Positions 32,498 to 42,734 are shown, counted from the stretch's first letter. The stretch: 64,000 nt of DNA from Trichomonas vaginalis G3 (GCF_026262505.1 NC_067207.1:3914252-3978251), one strand, 5' to 3'. The notes: generated by a model from the sequence alone, not told the origin. Numbers and translations are program-made.

Positions 32498-33763
32498 TTA
32501 CCAATCATCATTATCCTTCAAGAAATAACAGCTTTGAGGCTTCAGTTCCTCTTCTCTCTCCTTTGCTTCTCTTGCCTTTCTCTCAGCAATCTGCCTTAAC
32601 TGGGCCTCGCGGAGTCTCTTCATCTCCTCACGACGAGTAACTTCTTCGAAAGCGCGTTCTTCGTCGTATTTGTCGTCTTCAATAGGTGTCTTTGGTCTGT
32701 TCTTCTTCTCCTCTTCTCTCTGAGCCTTGAGCTTGAGAGAATTCTGCCAATCTTCGTTTCTTTGTTTTCTCATCTGTTGTTTTCTCTCGATTTCAGCAAG
32801 TCTCTCTGCTTCCTCACGCTCTGCAAGCTCTGAGGCTGCTGTATTAATAATACGTTCGTTCTTTGCTTTAAGTTCTAAGAATTTCTTCGATTGAATTTGG
32901 AAAATTTTTTCACGACGTTTTTCTTTCTCTTCGCGGATCTTCTGGAGATGGGCTTCACGTTCTGCCTTCTGGGCTTCGATCTGCTCCTTCTCCTTCTGAA
33001 CAGCGGCTTCAATTGCGGCTTCTTCTTGTTGTTGACGTTTCTTGCGGTTAAGAAGGGATCCGTTTGTTTTCTCGAACTCTGCGAGGGCCTTCTTCTCTTC
33101 CTCCTTCTTCTTGCGGGCCTTTTCCTTCTCAGCGGCTGCTTCTTCGGCCTGGATTTTGGCTATTCTTGCAGCTTCGGCTTTTTCGATTTCCTGCTGCTCG
33201 AGAGCCTTCTGCTTATGAAGTCTGAGCTCACGCTTGTATACTTCGGCTAATTGCTTCTGTTGATCGCGCTTAGAATTGTCGTTTCTGTTTAAGAAGGCAT
33301 GAGTTGCCTCGGCTTCCTCTTGTTCGACTTGAGCCCAGTGAGCATCATCTTTCATACGTGCTGCACGTGTTTGCTCCTTCATTATCAACTGTTGCTTCAG
33401 TTGCTTTTGGACGCAATCTTGTGCAATTTGAGAATGAAGTGGACGAAGTTCACCGATTTGGCCTGTAGCAATGGCGTTGGCTGCTGTTTTTGTGCAAAGA
33501 CGTTCTGAACGAATCATATTTGGCATTTGTTCTTCCATAACTTTTTGCTCTTCAGATTTTGGAGCCATACTTTGCTTGACTGTATTTGTGAATGGAGAAT
33601 CTTCACTCATTCTGTATGAATTTGTTAATTTTGATTTTCCTGGCTTAAATTCAAAGCCTTCGTTTGGGAAAAGATCTTCGTTTCCTAAAATATCGACGCG
33701 AGAAAATCCACTTGTAGCAATATCATCCTTTCGAGCACCGGCCGCCATTGAAGTAGTCATCAT
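32498..33763 (-). CDS. TPH-domain coiled-coil protein, probable axonemal/microtubule protein
   Basis: Protein of 421 residues. The first 110 residues are of mixed composition. From about 115 to 405 it is an almost unbroken charged helix rich in Glu, Lys, Arg, Gln and Ala, with runs such as KEKARKKKEEEKKALAEFEK and AEREEAERLAEIERKQQMRK. This is the pattern of the trichohyalin-plectin-homology (TPH) domain of ciliary proteins such as CFAP45, CFAP53 and CFAP210, many of which are microtubule inner proteins. Which paralogue cannot be decided by eye. Two ATGs in a row mark the start. No clear Inr is seen upstream. GC at third positions is raised compared with neighbours, suggesting high expression. 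Any other long coiled coil is the alternative. Confidence 0.65.
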   Translation of the reverse strand: MMTTSMAAGARKDDIATSGFSRVDILGNEDLFPNEGFEFKPGKSKLTNSYRMSEDSPFTNTVKQSMAPKSEEQKVMEEQMPNMIRSERLCTKTAANAIATGQIGELRPLHSQIAQDCVQKQLKQQLIMKEQTRAARMKDDAHWAQVEQEEAEATHAFLNRNDNSKRDQQKQLAEVYKRELRLHKQKALEQQEIEKAEAARIAKIQAEEAAAEKEKARKKKEEEKKALAEFEKTNGSLLNRKKRQQQEEAAIEAAVQKEKEQIEAQKAEREAHLQKIREEKEKRREKIFQIQSKKFLELKAKNERIINTAASELAEREEAERLAEIERKQQMRKQRNEDWQNSLKLKAQREEEKKNRPKTPIEDDKYDEERAFEEVTRREEMKRLREAQLRQIAERKAREAKEREEELKPQSCYFLKDNDDW

Positions 33764-34344
33764 TTTTTCGAAAGTTTTCTACTAACGTATCAAAACCGTT
33801 TTTATAAAATTTCTTCAGCTGACTTGCATTTAGCTTAACAATCATAGCTATCCAATATATTATTTAAGAAATTGGCTTTAACAGGCCAACAAGGTGTAAT
33901 TGAAATTTGAAATTGCAGATTCTGAATCTTTGGTAGTTTTATTGTACAATATGCGTGTATTATTCTAGTTTATGTTATTCTGATGGTGTAAGCATGCTTT
34001 CAGGCTGTTTGAAAGCAAATTAGATCCTTTGATATGGCTAAATAGCTGAAATGAAGCAGAACCTCTAACATTACATTGAGATTACATAAGCATAAGAGAT
34101 AGTATATGATTTACTGCTATGCATATTGTTATTTAAGTGGATTTGAAATTAGCAGTTTCTTTGATGCGTTGATGATGAAATTGATGTGAATCATAATCTA
34201 TTATTGAATAAAATTCAGTAAAATGTCCGATAAATCAATGTATTTTGGTAAAAATCAAAATATATTTTGTTAAATCATCTAAAAAGACATTAGTATTAGT
34301 TTTAAAACTTAAAATTTTAAATTTAACAAGGAAATATAATGAAA
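33764..34344. other. Intergenic
   Basis: 580 A+T-rich bases between two minus-strand genes. It contains the promoter of the TPH gene and the 3' end of ALG5. No gene, repeat or RNA seen. Confidence 0.5.
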
Positions 34345-35358
34345 TTAAACTTCAAAATCTGAAATAGGAGTATCAGCTTTGTCTTTAACTGTCCAAAGGC
34401 CAGCTCTGAAGTAAATTGCGATCTGTACGAGGTCAATAGCCATCTTTATCATACCAGAAATCTTCATTTTGCTGTCACCGATCTCATTCCATTCGACTGG
34501 AACTTCTGCGACTTCCATTTGCCTTGACTGAGCAATAACGAGTAATTCTGGGTCGAAGCACCATCTTTGTACATGCTGATTTGGAAATAGCCACCTGGCA
34601 GCCTCGCGAGTGAACAATTTGAATCCGCATTGAGTATCCTTTATTCCGTGGACTCCTGCAATTGTAATTAACATGTGGAATCCGAGACCAAGGAATTTTC
34701 GTAATGGTGTTCTGTTCGCTTTTTCTGCTCCTTCCAAATGAGCTCTTGATCCAACGACAATTGCTTCTTTATTGATAGTTGTGAGGCTTTTGATCTTCTT
34801 CTCGAGCTCTTCGAACTCATCAATCTTTGTAGCGCCGTCGGCATCGACCATTAAAATCAATTCTCCGCGAGAATGTAAACAACCGGCTTGAACAGCAGCT
34901 CCTTTGCCCATGTTCTTTGGTTGGTTGAGAAGGCGTATTTGTGGGTGCTTGAATGCATAGTTCGTAACGATTTCTGCTGTGTTATCTTTCGATCCATCAT
35001 TAACAACAATGATTTCCCAGGTAAATTCTGGATTTTCACTTGCTCTACGCTCCAAATATGCAACTGTTTCATCGAGCATTGGTGTAATACGCTTTGATTC
35101 GTTGTAAGCTGGAACAACGAATGTAGTGTAAACTTCTGAGGGAGAAAATACTGTAGGAAATGGTATTTTCTCTTTTGGAGATGGAGATGGTTCAATATAA
35201 TAGTTGATCTTTTCGGGATCATTAGTTGGTAAAATTGTATAGTCATAAAGTGTTTTATCTGAAACGAACCTCGAGCACAATGCATAAAGGAATGTGATAA
35301 TCAGCAAAACAAATAGAATATTGCTGATTAAATTAGCAATTGGAGGAAGATCATTCAT
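34345..35358 (-). CDS. ALG5: Dolichyl-phosphate beta-glucosyltransferase (ALG5-like)
   Basis: Protein of 337 residues with one N-terminal membrane anchor (about 6-30) and a GT2-A catalytic domain facing the cytosol at the ER. Landmarks are VVPAYNES (81-88), [10 protein letters not shown] (118-127), the metal-binding DADGA (172-176), and the ALG5-type run DTQCGFKLF (241-249) followed by RWCFDPELL and the VEWNEI region. It should transfer glucose from UDP-glucose to dolichyl phosphate. Length matches yeast Alg5 (334). DPM1 (Dol-P-Man synthase) is the closest alternative, but the N-terminal anchor and the DTQCGFKLF context favour ALG5. A variant Inr lies 15 bases upstream. Confidence 0.88.
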   Translation of the reverse strand: MNDLPPIANLISNILFVLLIITFLYALCSRFVSDKTLYDYTILPTNDPEKINYYIEPSPSPKEKIPFPTVFSPSEVYTTFVVPAYNESKRITPMLDETVAYLERRASENPEFTWEIIVVNDGSKDNTAEIVTNYAFKHPQIRLLNQPKNMGKGAAVQAGCLHSRGELILMVDADGATKIDEFEELEKKIKSLTTINKEAIVVGSRAHLEGAEKANRTPLRKFLGLGFHMLITIAGVHGIKDTQCGFKLFTREAARWLFPNQHVQRWCFDPELLVIAQSRQMEVAEVPVEWNEIGDSKMKISGMIKMAIDLVQIAIYFRAGLWTVKDKADTPISDFEV

Positions 35359-35365
35359 CTTGAAA

Positions 35366-35375
35366 AAAAAATTGA
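35366..35375 (-). promoter_or_regulatory. Probable initiator of ALG5
   Basis: On the minus strand TCAATTTTTT, with the +1 A at about 35373, 15 bases before the ATG at 35358. It is an A-variant of the Inr at the fourth position. Confidence 0.45.
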
Positions 35376-35469
35376 CACAAAAAAATTCAATAAAAGGAAA
35401 ATCTCCGTTTTCAAACTGTTTTTATTATTGATATAGAGTGAAAATATCAGATAAACTTCGAAATTGCTG

Positions 35470-35478
35470 TCACTTTTT
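35470..35478 (+). promoter_or_regulatory. Initiator (Inr) of the ankyrin gene
   Basis: TCACTTTTT with the predicted +1 A at 35472, ten bases before the ATG at 35482. It identifies the true start rather than the upstream TTG at 35464. It lies about 100 bases from the ALG5 start, so the two genes share a short divergent promoter region. Confidence 0.75.
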
Positions 35479-35481
35479 CTA

Positions 35482-36573
35482 ATGTTAAAAGCAACTTTGG
35501 ACGGGATTCGGGATAGAGATATTAATGCGGTCATAAACTATATCAGTAGTGGAGCTTCAATAAATACTATCATCAAGTCATATGAAATCTCTCCTGAAGA
35601 AGATGATATTTTAAAAAATAATATTCCTTTAATTTCTTATGTTGCATTTTACGGAGCAACTGATTGCTTTAATTTTCTAGTAGATAACAGTGTAGATCTT
35701 AATATTAAAGATAAATTCAACAGATCAGTTTTACATTTCGCTGCTGCAGGCGGAAATGAAGAGCTGTTCCAGAGACTTATTGATTTAGACATAGATAGAT
35801 CATGTCGTGATAACAAATCACTTGGAATTATTCACTATGCCGCTAAATATGGTCACTTTTCGATAATTTCATTGATTTGGATGTATGATATCAATAAAAT
35901 GGAAGACAATGCCATAGAATTGAGGGCACAGTCAGGTATAACACCTTTGCATCTTGCGTGCGAATCAGGTAATATGGAATGTATTGATTTCTTCCTTGAT
36001 AAAGGTTGTGAAATAAATTCTCAAACAACAGAAAATATGACACCTCTTCATTTTGGATGTTGTCATGCAGAAGTTATGGATTACTTGATGCAAAAAGGTG
36101 CTGATTACCACATGAGAGATATATATGGGAAAACAGCGTTCGAACTCACAATGAAAAAAGGAAATTTCGAATCTGCAAATTTCGTTATTAACAAGATGAT
36201 TGAATTGGGTGAAGATTGCAAGGATATTTACTTTGCCGCTGCAAGTGGTGGTAATGTATCTGTGTTTTCTGCTTTCATTGAGAAGGGAATTGATATAAAC
36301 TTTGAAAACTCAGATTGTGAAACAGCTCTTCATGTCGCCGTGAGATTTGGCAATAAGGAATTGACTCAATACATATTAGATAATGGTGCTGATCCGAATT
36401 GGGAAAATAATATAGGAGACTCTCCTCTTCACGTCGCTGCAAAAACTAAAAATCAGGAAATTGCTAAAATGCTAATTGAAAAATGTGCAGATCCAAAGCA
36501 AAAGAACAATAATGGTAAGTCTCCATTGATGATTGCAGAGTCAAATGGCTTACCTTTGGTTCCCGAAGAATAA
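35482..36573 (+). CDS. Ankyrin-repeat protein
   Basis: Protein of 363 residues made almost wholly of about ten ankyrin repeats. Clear repeat cores include SVLHFAAAGGNEELFQRLI, TPLHLACESGNMECIDFFL, TALHVAVRFGNKELTQYIL and SPLHVAAKTKNQEIAKMLI. No other domain, signal peptide or membrane segment is seen. Such proteins bind partner proteins; the partner is unknown. Trichomonads encode several hundred ankyrin proteins of this kind. The middle repeats (about residues 195-250) are less regular. The gene is intact and divergent from ALG5. Confidence 0.92.
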   Translation: MLKATLDGIRDRDINAVINYISSGASINTIIKSYEISPEEDDILKNNIPLISYVAFYGATDCFNFLVDNSVDLNIKDKFNRSVLHFAAAGGNEELFQRLIDLDIDRSCRDNKSLGIIHYAAKYGHFSIISLIWMYDINKMEDNAIELRAQSGITPLHLACESGNMECIDFFLDKGCEINSQTTENMTPLHFGCCHAEVMDYLMQKGADYHMRDIYGKTAFELTMKKGNFESANFVINKMIELGEDCKDIYFAAASGGNVSVFSAFIEKGIDINFENSDCETALHVAVRFGNKELTQYILDNGADPNWENNIGDSPLHVAAKTKNQEIAKMLIEKCADPKQKNNNGKSPLMIAESNGLPLVPEE

Positions 36574-36784
36574 TAATATTTATATTTTTGTTTATATCGA
36601 TATCTGTAAAGAACAAATGTTAATTTCCATGAATCATAACTGTTTTAGCATATATAAGTTCAAAATTTTCTGGAATTTAGAATAGTATGCAATAAAACGA
36701 AAGAGATTTCATTTAAAGTCCATAAAAATGATTGTAAATGTTTTAATTTTTAATAATCTTGGGCTAATTCTTAGTATAGCTTTA
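36574..36784. other. Short intergenic
   Basis: A+T-rich 3' flank of the ankyrin gene up to the TA before the terminal repeat at 36785. Nothing recognised. Confidence 0.5.
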
Positions 36785-38992
36785 AGGGTCCACTGTAAAA
36801 ATTGAAAGTCTCTCAAAATTGAGAGGCGATTTGCAAATAATCGTTATCGTCATTTTTCGAAAATCCACTTTTCCTAGTGTTCTGATTAATATTATGTGAA
36901 TACAACAATGAAGCATATGTTTCAATAAGATGGTAATATATTTAGGGTTGTTAAAAATATCAAAAATTAGCGTTTTGAAGACACCATGGTGTCTTATAAT
37001 TTTCCCTTCCTTATTGGCGTGTAGAAATAAATGCGCCAATAGATTGAAGAAGAAGAATTGTTTTTCTCTTAATGAACTTTAATCCTTTTGATATAAGAAT
37101 ATTAAAAACATTAATATAATTTCGATTTCGGAAATTAAATTTCCAAATTTTTTGTCGATTTCGGAAATAACAGGATCCCGCATCCATCAAAACACAAAAC
37201 ACATTTTTTGGTTCTTTCATCGTTTTAATCATAATTTATGTAATACATGATTTGGATAAATTTTACAAAAATAGAACCTATATTATATTCTTTTCAAAGA
37301 TTCTTGCAAATCATCAAAAATAATTGTATTTTAAAAAACGATCAAATTATCCTTTCATTATTTTAAACTTAAATTAGTTTTTATGATTGACTAAAGCAAT
37401 CATATTTATTCATCATTAAATAAACAAAAAAATAATATTTGAGAGTTATTTCAAAAAAAAACACATTGAATTTATTAATTTGTCTCAATTTCAGTATTAT
37501 AAATTTTTATAATTTCAATATTTTGAAATACACTTTTTAATATTTCAATATTTATGATATTTCAATGTATTAAGTGGTCTCAAATTGAGCTTCTCAAATA
37601 TAAGTTGGCATATTCAAATAATAAAATTAAATAATATTTAAAATAATAAATAAAAGTGATTGAGGTCATAGCAAAACGGCTGTTTCAGTCATTCATTCTT
37701 AAAAATCAAAAGGGTAAAAACTAAATAAAATGGGTAAAATTCAATAGTGTCTGTGCTATCGTTCAATTTGAAGGTGTCTTTTGAAACCGCAACACACATT
37801 GAATTTTTGAATAGTGTATTATGGTTTGACAGACACCAATGAAAAAAATAAAATGATATTTATTTTAAATATATAAGATCCTTATATAAAATATAAATAT
37901 TTTATCGTTTTATTTTCTTGTTTTAGAAATGTTTTTTATTGAAAAATCAATAAAACTAACTCCAAAATAAAATTTTTGATTTAAAGACATTATGATGACA
38001 CCAGGCAAATCTTCCAAGACACCTATCGTCGGGAATCTAACAACCCTAATATATTCTATCACTTCAAATCTCATAAAAATTGCAAAATCAGTGAGTTTTA
38101 TAAGAACATGATTTTTTCGAATTTTTTCGCTTTTGGATGCGTGTTTTGAAAAATAGATATTTTCGAATTTTAATTTTATCTTAAGTATAAGTTTTATATT
38201 AGGAATTTTTTGACCTATTTCCAATCATTAATTCCAATGTTTTTCAAGGAATTTAATTGAGAAGAAATTAGGAATTTCGCTTTAATGCCATTACAAACTA
38301 ATATTATGATGCATAATATATATATTTATTGAGGCTAATGCCGGGATATCTTGCATTTAAAAAAAATTCAAAGAATTGACAATTGGATAGCACAAATTTA
38401 ATTCCCTGGACAAAGTATTATTGTTTATATATTCAAACCATTATCCTTAGTTTAGATATGTTGGCCAAAAATTTTTGTGTTATTTTTTGTGTTTAAGCAT
38501 AAATTATGTATTTACTTATGAAAAATAAGCATTTTATTCATTATCATAAAGATATACCATAACAATTGATAAAATTTTTTTAAAAAAATGTGTATTTTAG
38601 TGGGTATTATTCTGGATAATGCCAATTTTTGCAAGATTTAATATTAACCATATCAATAGCCGACTCAATGTAAAAATTTAGATATTATTTTTTCATTAAT
38701 CAAACTTTGATAAATTTTAGTATAATGAACGATTTTGTTTCGTGTATGATACAGAAATGAAAAGCTTAATTAATATCATTTTGCATTTTTTAAAGGATGT
38801 TAGAGTACATCTACATTAAAAAATCAGATTTGAACTGCGATACTGCATCAAATTGATGCACATCTGATAAGGATCTCAAAAGAGTAAAGTTAATTTTTTT
38901 GTGTTTTTTTAAGTTTTGGGCCTTAGTAAACACCATCTCGAGCAATATTTTTGGGACGACGATAGACCTTATTTGGCCTTACAGTAGACCCT
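36785..38992. mobile_element. Candidate 2.2-kb TIR element, non-coding
   Basis: The left end AGGGTCCACTGTAA and right end TTACAGTAGACCCT are inverted repeats with one mismatch over 14 bases, each flanked by TA. GACGATAG lies just inside the right end, as it does in the 147-base MITE at 20187. The interior is non-coding and very A+T-rich. It contains a second, shorter pair of inverted ends (36942-38049), so nesting is likely. The 14-base pair is short and could be a coincidence of two different elements. Confidence 0.45.
36942..38049. mobile_element. Candidate nested TIR element
   Basis: Left TTAGGGTTGTTA and right TAACAACCCTAA are perfect 12-base inverted repeats about 1.1 kb apart. CTATCGTC (complement of GACGATAG) lies next to the right end. 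There is no coding capacity; a 104-codon minus-strand frame at 37910-38224 has no family features. Confidence 0.4.
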
Positions 38993-39460
38993 TAATATCA
39001 GTTTCATTGTATTCAGAAATATCATAAAAATAGATTTATTTCATGTTTATTGGTTTTACAATTTAATTCTTAACAAGAATTAACAAAAAGATCAAAATAA
39101 GAATCGGAGTCAAAATTAAAATAATTTCAGTTTTTAAACTTAAAAATAGATCATTCTATTTATTAGATAAAATTATTTATTTAGCAATGGTAAAAAATAA
39201 AAAGACATTATGATGTAAATTACAATCACAAAAAATAAATATTAAATTAATTTTCTTCGCGTCCATTGTGAGTGCGGGACAAATTTGCCAGTGTCACTTT
39301 TCAATAACCTTAAATTATGCTTTTCTAATTTTTAAAAATAACCTTAAATTATATTTGAAGAAATTATGTCTATGATATATGTTTTATGCTAGAATCTTGA
39401 AGTTTTCATGCACTACACAAGAGCTCCAAGGTTCCAAGAGTGAATGCTCAATAGCAATTA
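38993..39460. other. Intergenic
   Basis: A+T-rich, with no gene or repeat that I can support apart from a short duplicated phrase (AATAACCTTAAATTAT) at about 39305 and 39337. Confidence 0.4.
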
Positions 39461-39537
39461 TAGAGATGTACCTTTTCAAAATGACTTTTACTGATTAAAT
39501 TTAATCAATAGAAGACATTTTGAAAAGGTACCTCTAC
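39461..39537. repeat. 77-base inverted repeat
   Basis: The arms share CCTTTTCAAAATG and CATTTTGAAAAGG, extended with mismatches. A second palindrome (ATTAAATTTAAT) sits at the centre. It would form a stable hairpin; it may be a small MITE. Confidence 0.55.
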
Positions 39538-39628
39538 AATTAGATATACAAGAGATTCAAAGCTTCATTTCAGATAGATTTGAAACTTTGAAACTCTTGG
39601 TAGATTTTGAGTGAATGCTGACAATCAT

Positions 39629-39665
39629 CTTTGAGAAGGTTTTCTTTAAGAAAACCTTCTCAAAG
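39629..39665. repeat. Perfect 37-base palindrome
   Basis: Two 18-base arms around a single central T, with no mismatch: the left arm begins CTTTGAGAAGG and the right arm ends CCTTCTCAAAG. It would form a very stable hairpin. It lies about 215 bases downstream of the stop of the following minus-strand gene. Confidence 0.75.
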
Positions 39666-39670
39666 AGGTT

Positions 39671-39846
39671 TCTCAGGAGCCCTGAGGCTCCCTTTCGTAA
39701 TGATTGGGAGCCTTGGGGCTCCTGAGACGAAGAATGGCTTCGCCGAATCTTTGATCAGCAGAGGCCAAATGAAAAGGCCTCTGCTGATGGATTCTCAGGA
39801 GCCCTGAGGCTCCCTTTCGTAATGATTGGGAGCCTTGGGGCTCCTG
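39671..39846. repeat. GC-rich hairpin cluster with a 54-base direct repeat
   Basis: Two identical 54-base units (39671-39724 and 39793-39846) each form a hairpin from CAGGAGCCCTGAGGCTCCC and a near-complement. Between them lie a second hairpin (ATCAGCAGAGGCC / GGCCTCTGCTGAT, 39753-39788) and a short one around ATGGCTTCGCC. The block stands out as GC-rich in an A+T-rich region. It sits 30-210 bases past the stop of the membrane-protein gene. Confidence 0.75.
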
Positions 39847-39879
39847 CAGCAGAGTATCGCTCCGCTCCATTAATTTTCT

Positions 39880-41840
39880 TTAAAAAAAGTGCCGTGTGAC
39901 AAATTTGTCCTGTTCCCGTCCTTTGTAGAATGAATCTGACTTGGAGTATGAGTAAGAGCTCTTTGAGTATGACTTCTTTGATGAAGATGAGCTATAGCTG
40001 TACTTAGCGGAGCCAGAAGATGATGTCTTACCGTACTTTGTTCTCATGTCAGCTCCACCACGGCCGCGCTGTGAACCAGAATAATCACCATCACTGTAGC
40101 CTTCAACTTTGTCTGGCATAAGCATACCTGAACGTCTGATCCAATAGGAGATAGCTGTGATGAAGAGGCCAAAGAAGCAGAGGAAGTTGTATAAAGAAAT
40201 CTTTGCTTGTCTGTATGCGTACTGGTATAATGGAGATGAGATTGCGTTAAATGTCGCTGAAACCTGTGATGCCTTTAATAAACCAAGTGAGTTATAGTAA
40301 ACAGCTTTACTTAAATTACCAATTGTGTCAACTGAATAATTGTAAAGTTCGCTTACTCCTTTACCAAGTTCGTGAGCTGTTTCTTTATAGAATGTATCTT
40401 TTTCGATGAGTTTATCGACGAAGTTCGTTTTAATGGAATGTTGTACAACATGGGCATATGAGTAAGCCAAGCATAATTGAGATTCATTTTCTGGAATAGA
40501 CTCATTACAATCAATAGAAATATTGACTGCTTTCATCCTTGCACGAATTGCTTCCTTATCCTCAGGTGTTAAGTGGGTATTTTCTGGTTTATTGAGTTCA
40601 TCTTCAATATCTTGGAGTTTCTCGTAGATTAGTTGGATCTTGCTATCAATCATTTCATTGGAATGTATGTTTTCTGGAACGTAGTCATCTATCTGTGGCT
40701 TTACATTCTCTTCGATTTGATTATAAATCATTTGTTTTACAAATGCAGGTATGATTGTATGCATAGTATACTGGAAACCATCACTAAAAGCTGTTGAATT
40801 AAAGAATGTCTTAATTCCTGACATTAGAGAACCAATGAATGTTGCATTTTCATCAGGATCTTCTGGCCAAATAGCATCAAGAAGATTACCCTGTGGGAAT
40901 GTTAATTTGTATGGTTTAACATAGATTGTCTCGTCAGCAAGTTGGAATTGAAATGGCTCAACAATTACATCTATGGCCTTTGAGCCGAATAACTCTGGCA
41001 ATATTGACTTTGAGTAGTAGTTGACTGTACTTGAAAAGAACGGGAAGATTATAACAAGTGTGCAGCCAATAAGTGTGGAACATGAGCCACAGCAGAAGTA
41101 GCACCAGCCACCGCAGCAAACCTTGCAGCATGTGCATGATGCAGTACACTTTGAGCAGCATCTGTGGCCATAGAAAATCCTTGCCATCCATATAATGCCA
41201 ACAAGTGAACATATGAAGGTGAAAAAGAAGAAAACTGTTATAACCCCATTGATCATTTTGCCGATATGTTCAACAGATGAGAAGTTGTACTGCTGGCAGT
41301 ATCCATTCAACTTTTCTTCAGAAAAGTAGCTGTCAATAAGATCTTGTAAATCAGTGGCTAATACTGAAGTATTATCAGCGGCTTCCTGGAGCATGTCTGT
41401 ATATGGTTTCGTGTAATCATCTATGTAATCATGGAGTTTATCAACTGCATTTTCTTTAACGCTATCTATCTTTTCCATCAGATCTTCAACATCTTTTCTT
41501 GAGATATTTTTGACATCTGTTGTAGTTCCTGTGTGTTTATCTTTTACCTTTTGAATTTCATTGTTTAGATCATTTAATTTTTCGAGTATATTGTCAACTG
41601 CATCGAAAAGTGTGTAGTGTTTGTATTCCGCTGGCGTTTGGTCATTAGTCCTTTTGATTGATTTGAAAATTTCTGTGACCCAGCCCGAAAGAACATTAAC
41701 TGCATTATCAACGGTGCCGATAAGCTTTTTAACAATTCCTGGAACATTTTCTGTAACGGTTGTATTTAATTCTTTAATAAGTGCATTTCCGTGTTTAGTA
41801 ATACATCCTCCTAATGACTTTGTGGCTTTACAAGCTAGTT
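39880..41840 (-). pseudogene. Cys-rich membrane protein gene, 5' part cut off by the Polinton
   Basis: The frame is open for about 653 codons, from the Polinton terminus at about 41840 to its stop at 39880. Its first ATG is only at 41478. The 120 codons before that have coding character (for example GWVTEIFKSIKRTNDQTPAE), so the true start lay further upstream and has been separated by the insertion. Numbering from the 41478 Met, the visible protein has an N-terminal coiled-coil-like region, a membrane segment (about 72-98), a short loop with more than ten Cys (CCSKCTASCTCCKVCC), a second membrane segment, a large lumenal or outside domain with several N-x-S/T sites, a third membrane segment near residue 445, and a Ser/Tyr/Lys-rich tail. 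The topology recalls prominin or tweety proteins, but I cannot confirm a family. Confidence 0.6.
41835..41840. repeat. Candidate Polinton target-site sequence
   Basis: CTAGTT precedes the AG that begins the element. Polintons make a six-base duplication, but the matching copy would lie beyond the window, so this is unconfirmed. Confidence 0.35.
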
Positions 41841-42040
41841 AGTATACATATAATGTGTACTGAGGCACTGCGAGCCTCCTTACCCATTATATGTGAATTT
41901 GACACTTTACAAAACCATTAACGTATATTTTACAACACAAACGACAACACCAACTTAACCTTAAATATTTACAAAACCACCAACCACTTCACCTCACTAA
42001 CGTTTTCACAAACGACTTCACTACTGTAAAAAATAAACGT
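41841..42040. repeat. Polinton terminal region
   Basis: Begins AGTATACATATAATG. The first 50 bases hold a hairpin (CATATAATG ... CATTATATG, 41846-41892). From about 41893 to 42010 the plus strand is rich in A and C and almost free of G, a marked strand bias as often seen in terminal repeats. The opposite terminal copy is not in the window. Confidence 0.7.
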
Positions 42041-42042
42041 TC

Positions 42043-42369
42043 TCACTTACAAAAGTATTGCAACTCCTCCCATTGCTGTGCTTCACACAATACTTCATAT
42101 TCTTCAGTATCACTGCTGTCGCTCCAATCGTCAGAGTCAAAGTCACTGTCAAAATAAATGTTAGTAAGTTTTGACAAAGCTAATGAAACACGCTTACCGT
42201 TTGTATCGTATGCTTGTATAAACTTTCCATTCTTCATTCCTTCATAAACGCTCAAACTAACTTTACCCTTTCTCCCTCGTATCTGATAGAATGTATTTTC
42301 ACGAGGAACGAAGAACAAATTCTTGAACTCATGACCGTTGTAGTTTGTTATCTCAATAGTTTTCGTCAT
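42043..42369 (-). CDS. Small acidic Polinton protein
   Basis: Protein of 108 residues of unknown family. The middle holds FYQIRGRKGKVSLSVYEG; the end is very acidic (FDSDFDSDDWSDSSDTEEYE). An A+T-rich TTTATTTTT-type motif precedes the ATG. It is the gene nearest the terminus. Confidence 0.55.
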   Translation of the reverse strand: MTKTIEITNYNGHEFKNLFFVPRENTFYQIRGRKGKVSLSVYEGMKNGKFIQAYDTNGKRVSLALSKLTNIYFDSDFDSDDWSDSSDTEEYEVLCEAQQWEELQYFCK

Positions 42370-42370
42370 T

Positions 42371-42521
42371 TATATAAAAATAAAATAAAAAATAAACTTA
42401 AAAATTAATGATATCACCACCCTCACACGTATGAAAACATAGCACAAAAATAAATTTAGGTGAAGTGGTGAAATCTCACCTCTTTTTTCACCCGGTTTTT
42501 CACCCTGTTGAATTCATTGCT
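42371..42521. other. Short spacer with terminal hairpin
   Basis: Contains GGTGAAATCTCACC, a palindrome of the same type as those in the tandem array at 61.5-62.2 kb, followed by CACCCGG..TTTTTCACCC. It may mark gene ends. Confidence 0.4.
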
Positions 42522-42734
42522 TTATAACTCTCTTCCTTTCTCCAACTCTTCTAACTTCTTCTTAAGTTCAGCAATGTTGTCCTCATGAAGTTTAATCTTC
42601 CTTAATATACCTTCTCTATCTAATGGTTGCTTTATCTTTCTAAACTGAACTCTACCATCCTTCATAGTATGAATGTAAAAACCTTCTGGAATAGTTCCTG
42701 ATTTAATGTATTCTACCAAAAACTTTTGTTTCAT
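42522..42734 (-). CDS. Small Polinton protein with coiled-coil end
   Basis: Protein of 70 residues. The first half has GFYIHTMKDGRVQFRKIKQPL, a motif resembling one in the protein at 44880-45308. The second half is a short Lys/Glu/Leu helix. Function unknown. Confidence 0.5.
   Translation of the reverse strand: MKQKFLVEYIKSGTIPEGFYIHTMKDGRVQFRKIKQPLDREGILRKIKLHEDNIAELKKKLEELEKGREL

Noticed and set aside
39673-39870. 65-codon minus-strand frame
   Set aside because: It runs through the duplicated hairpin repeat and repeats its own peptide; not a gene.
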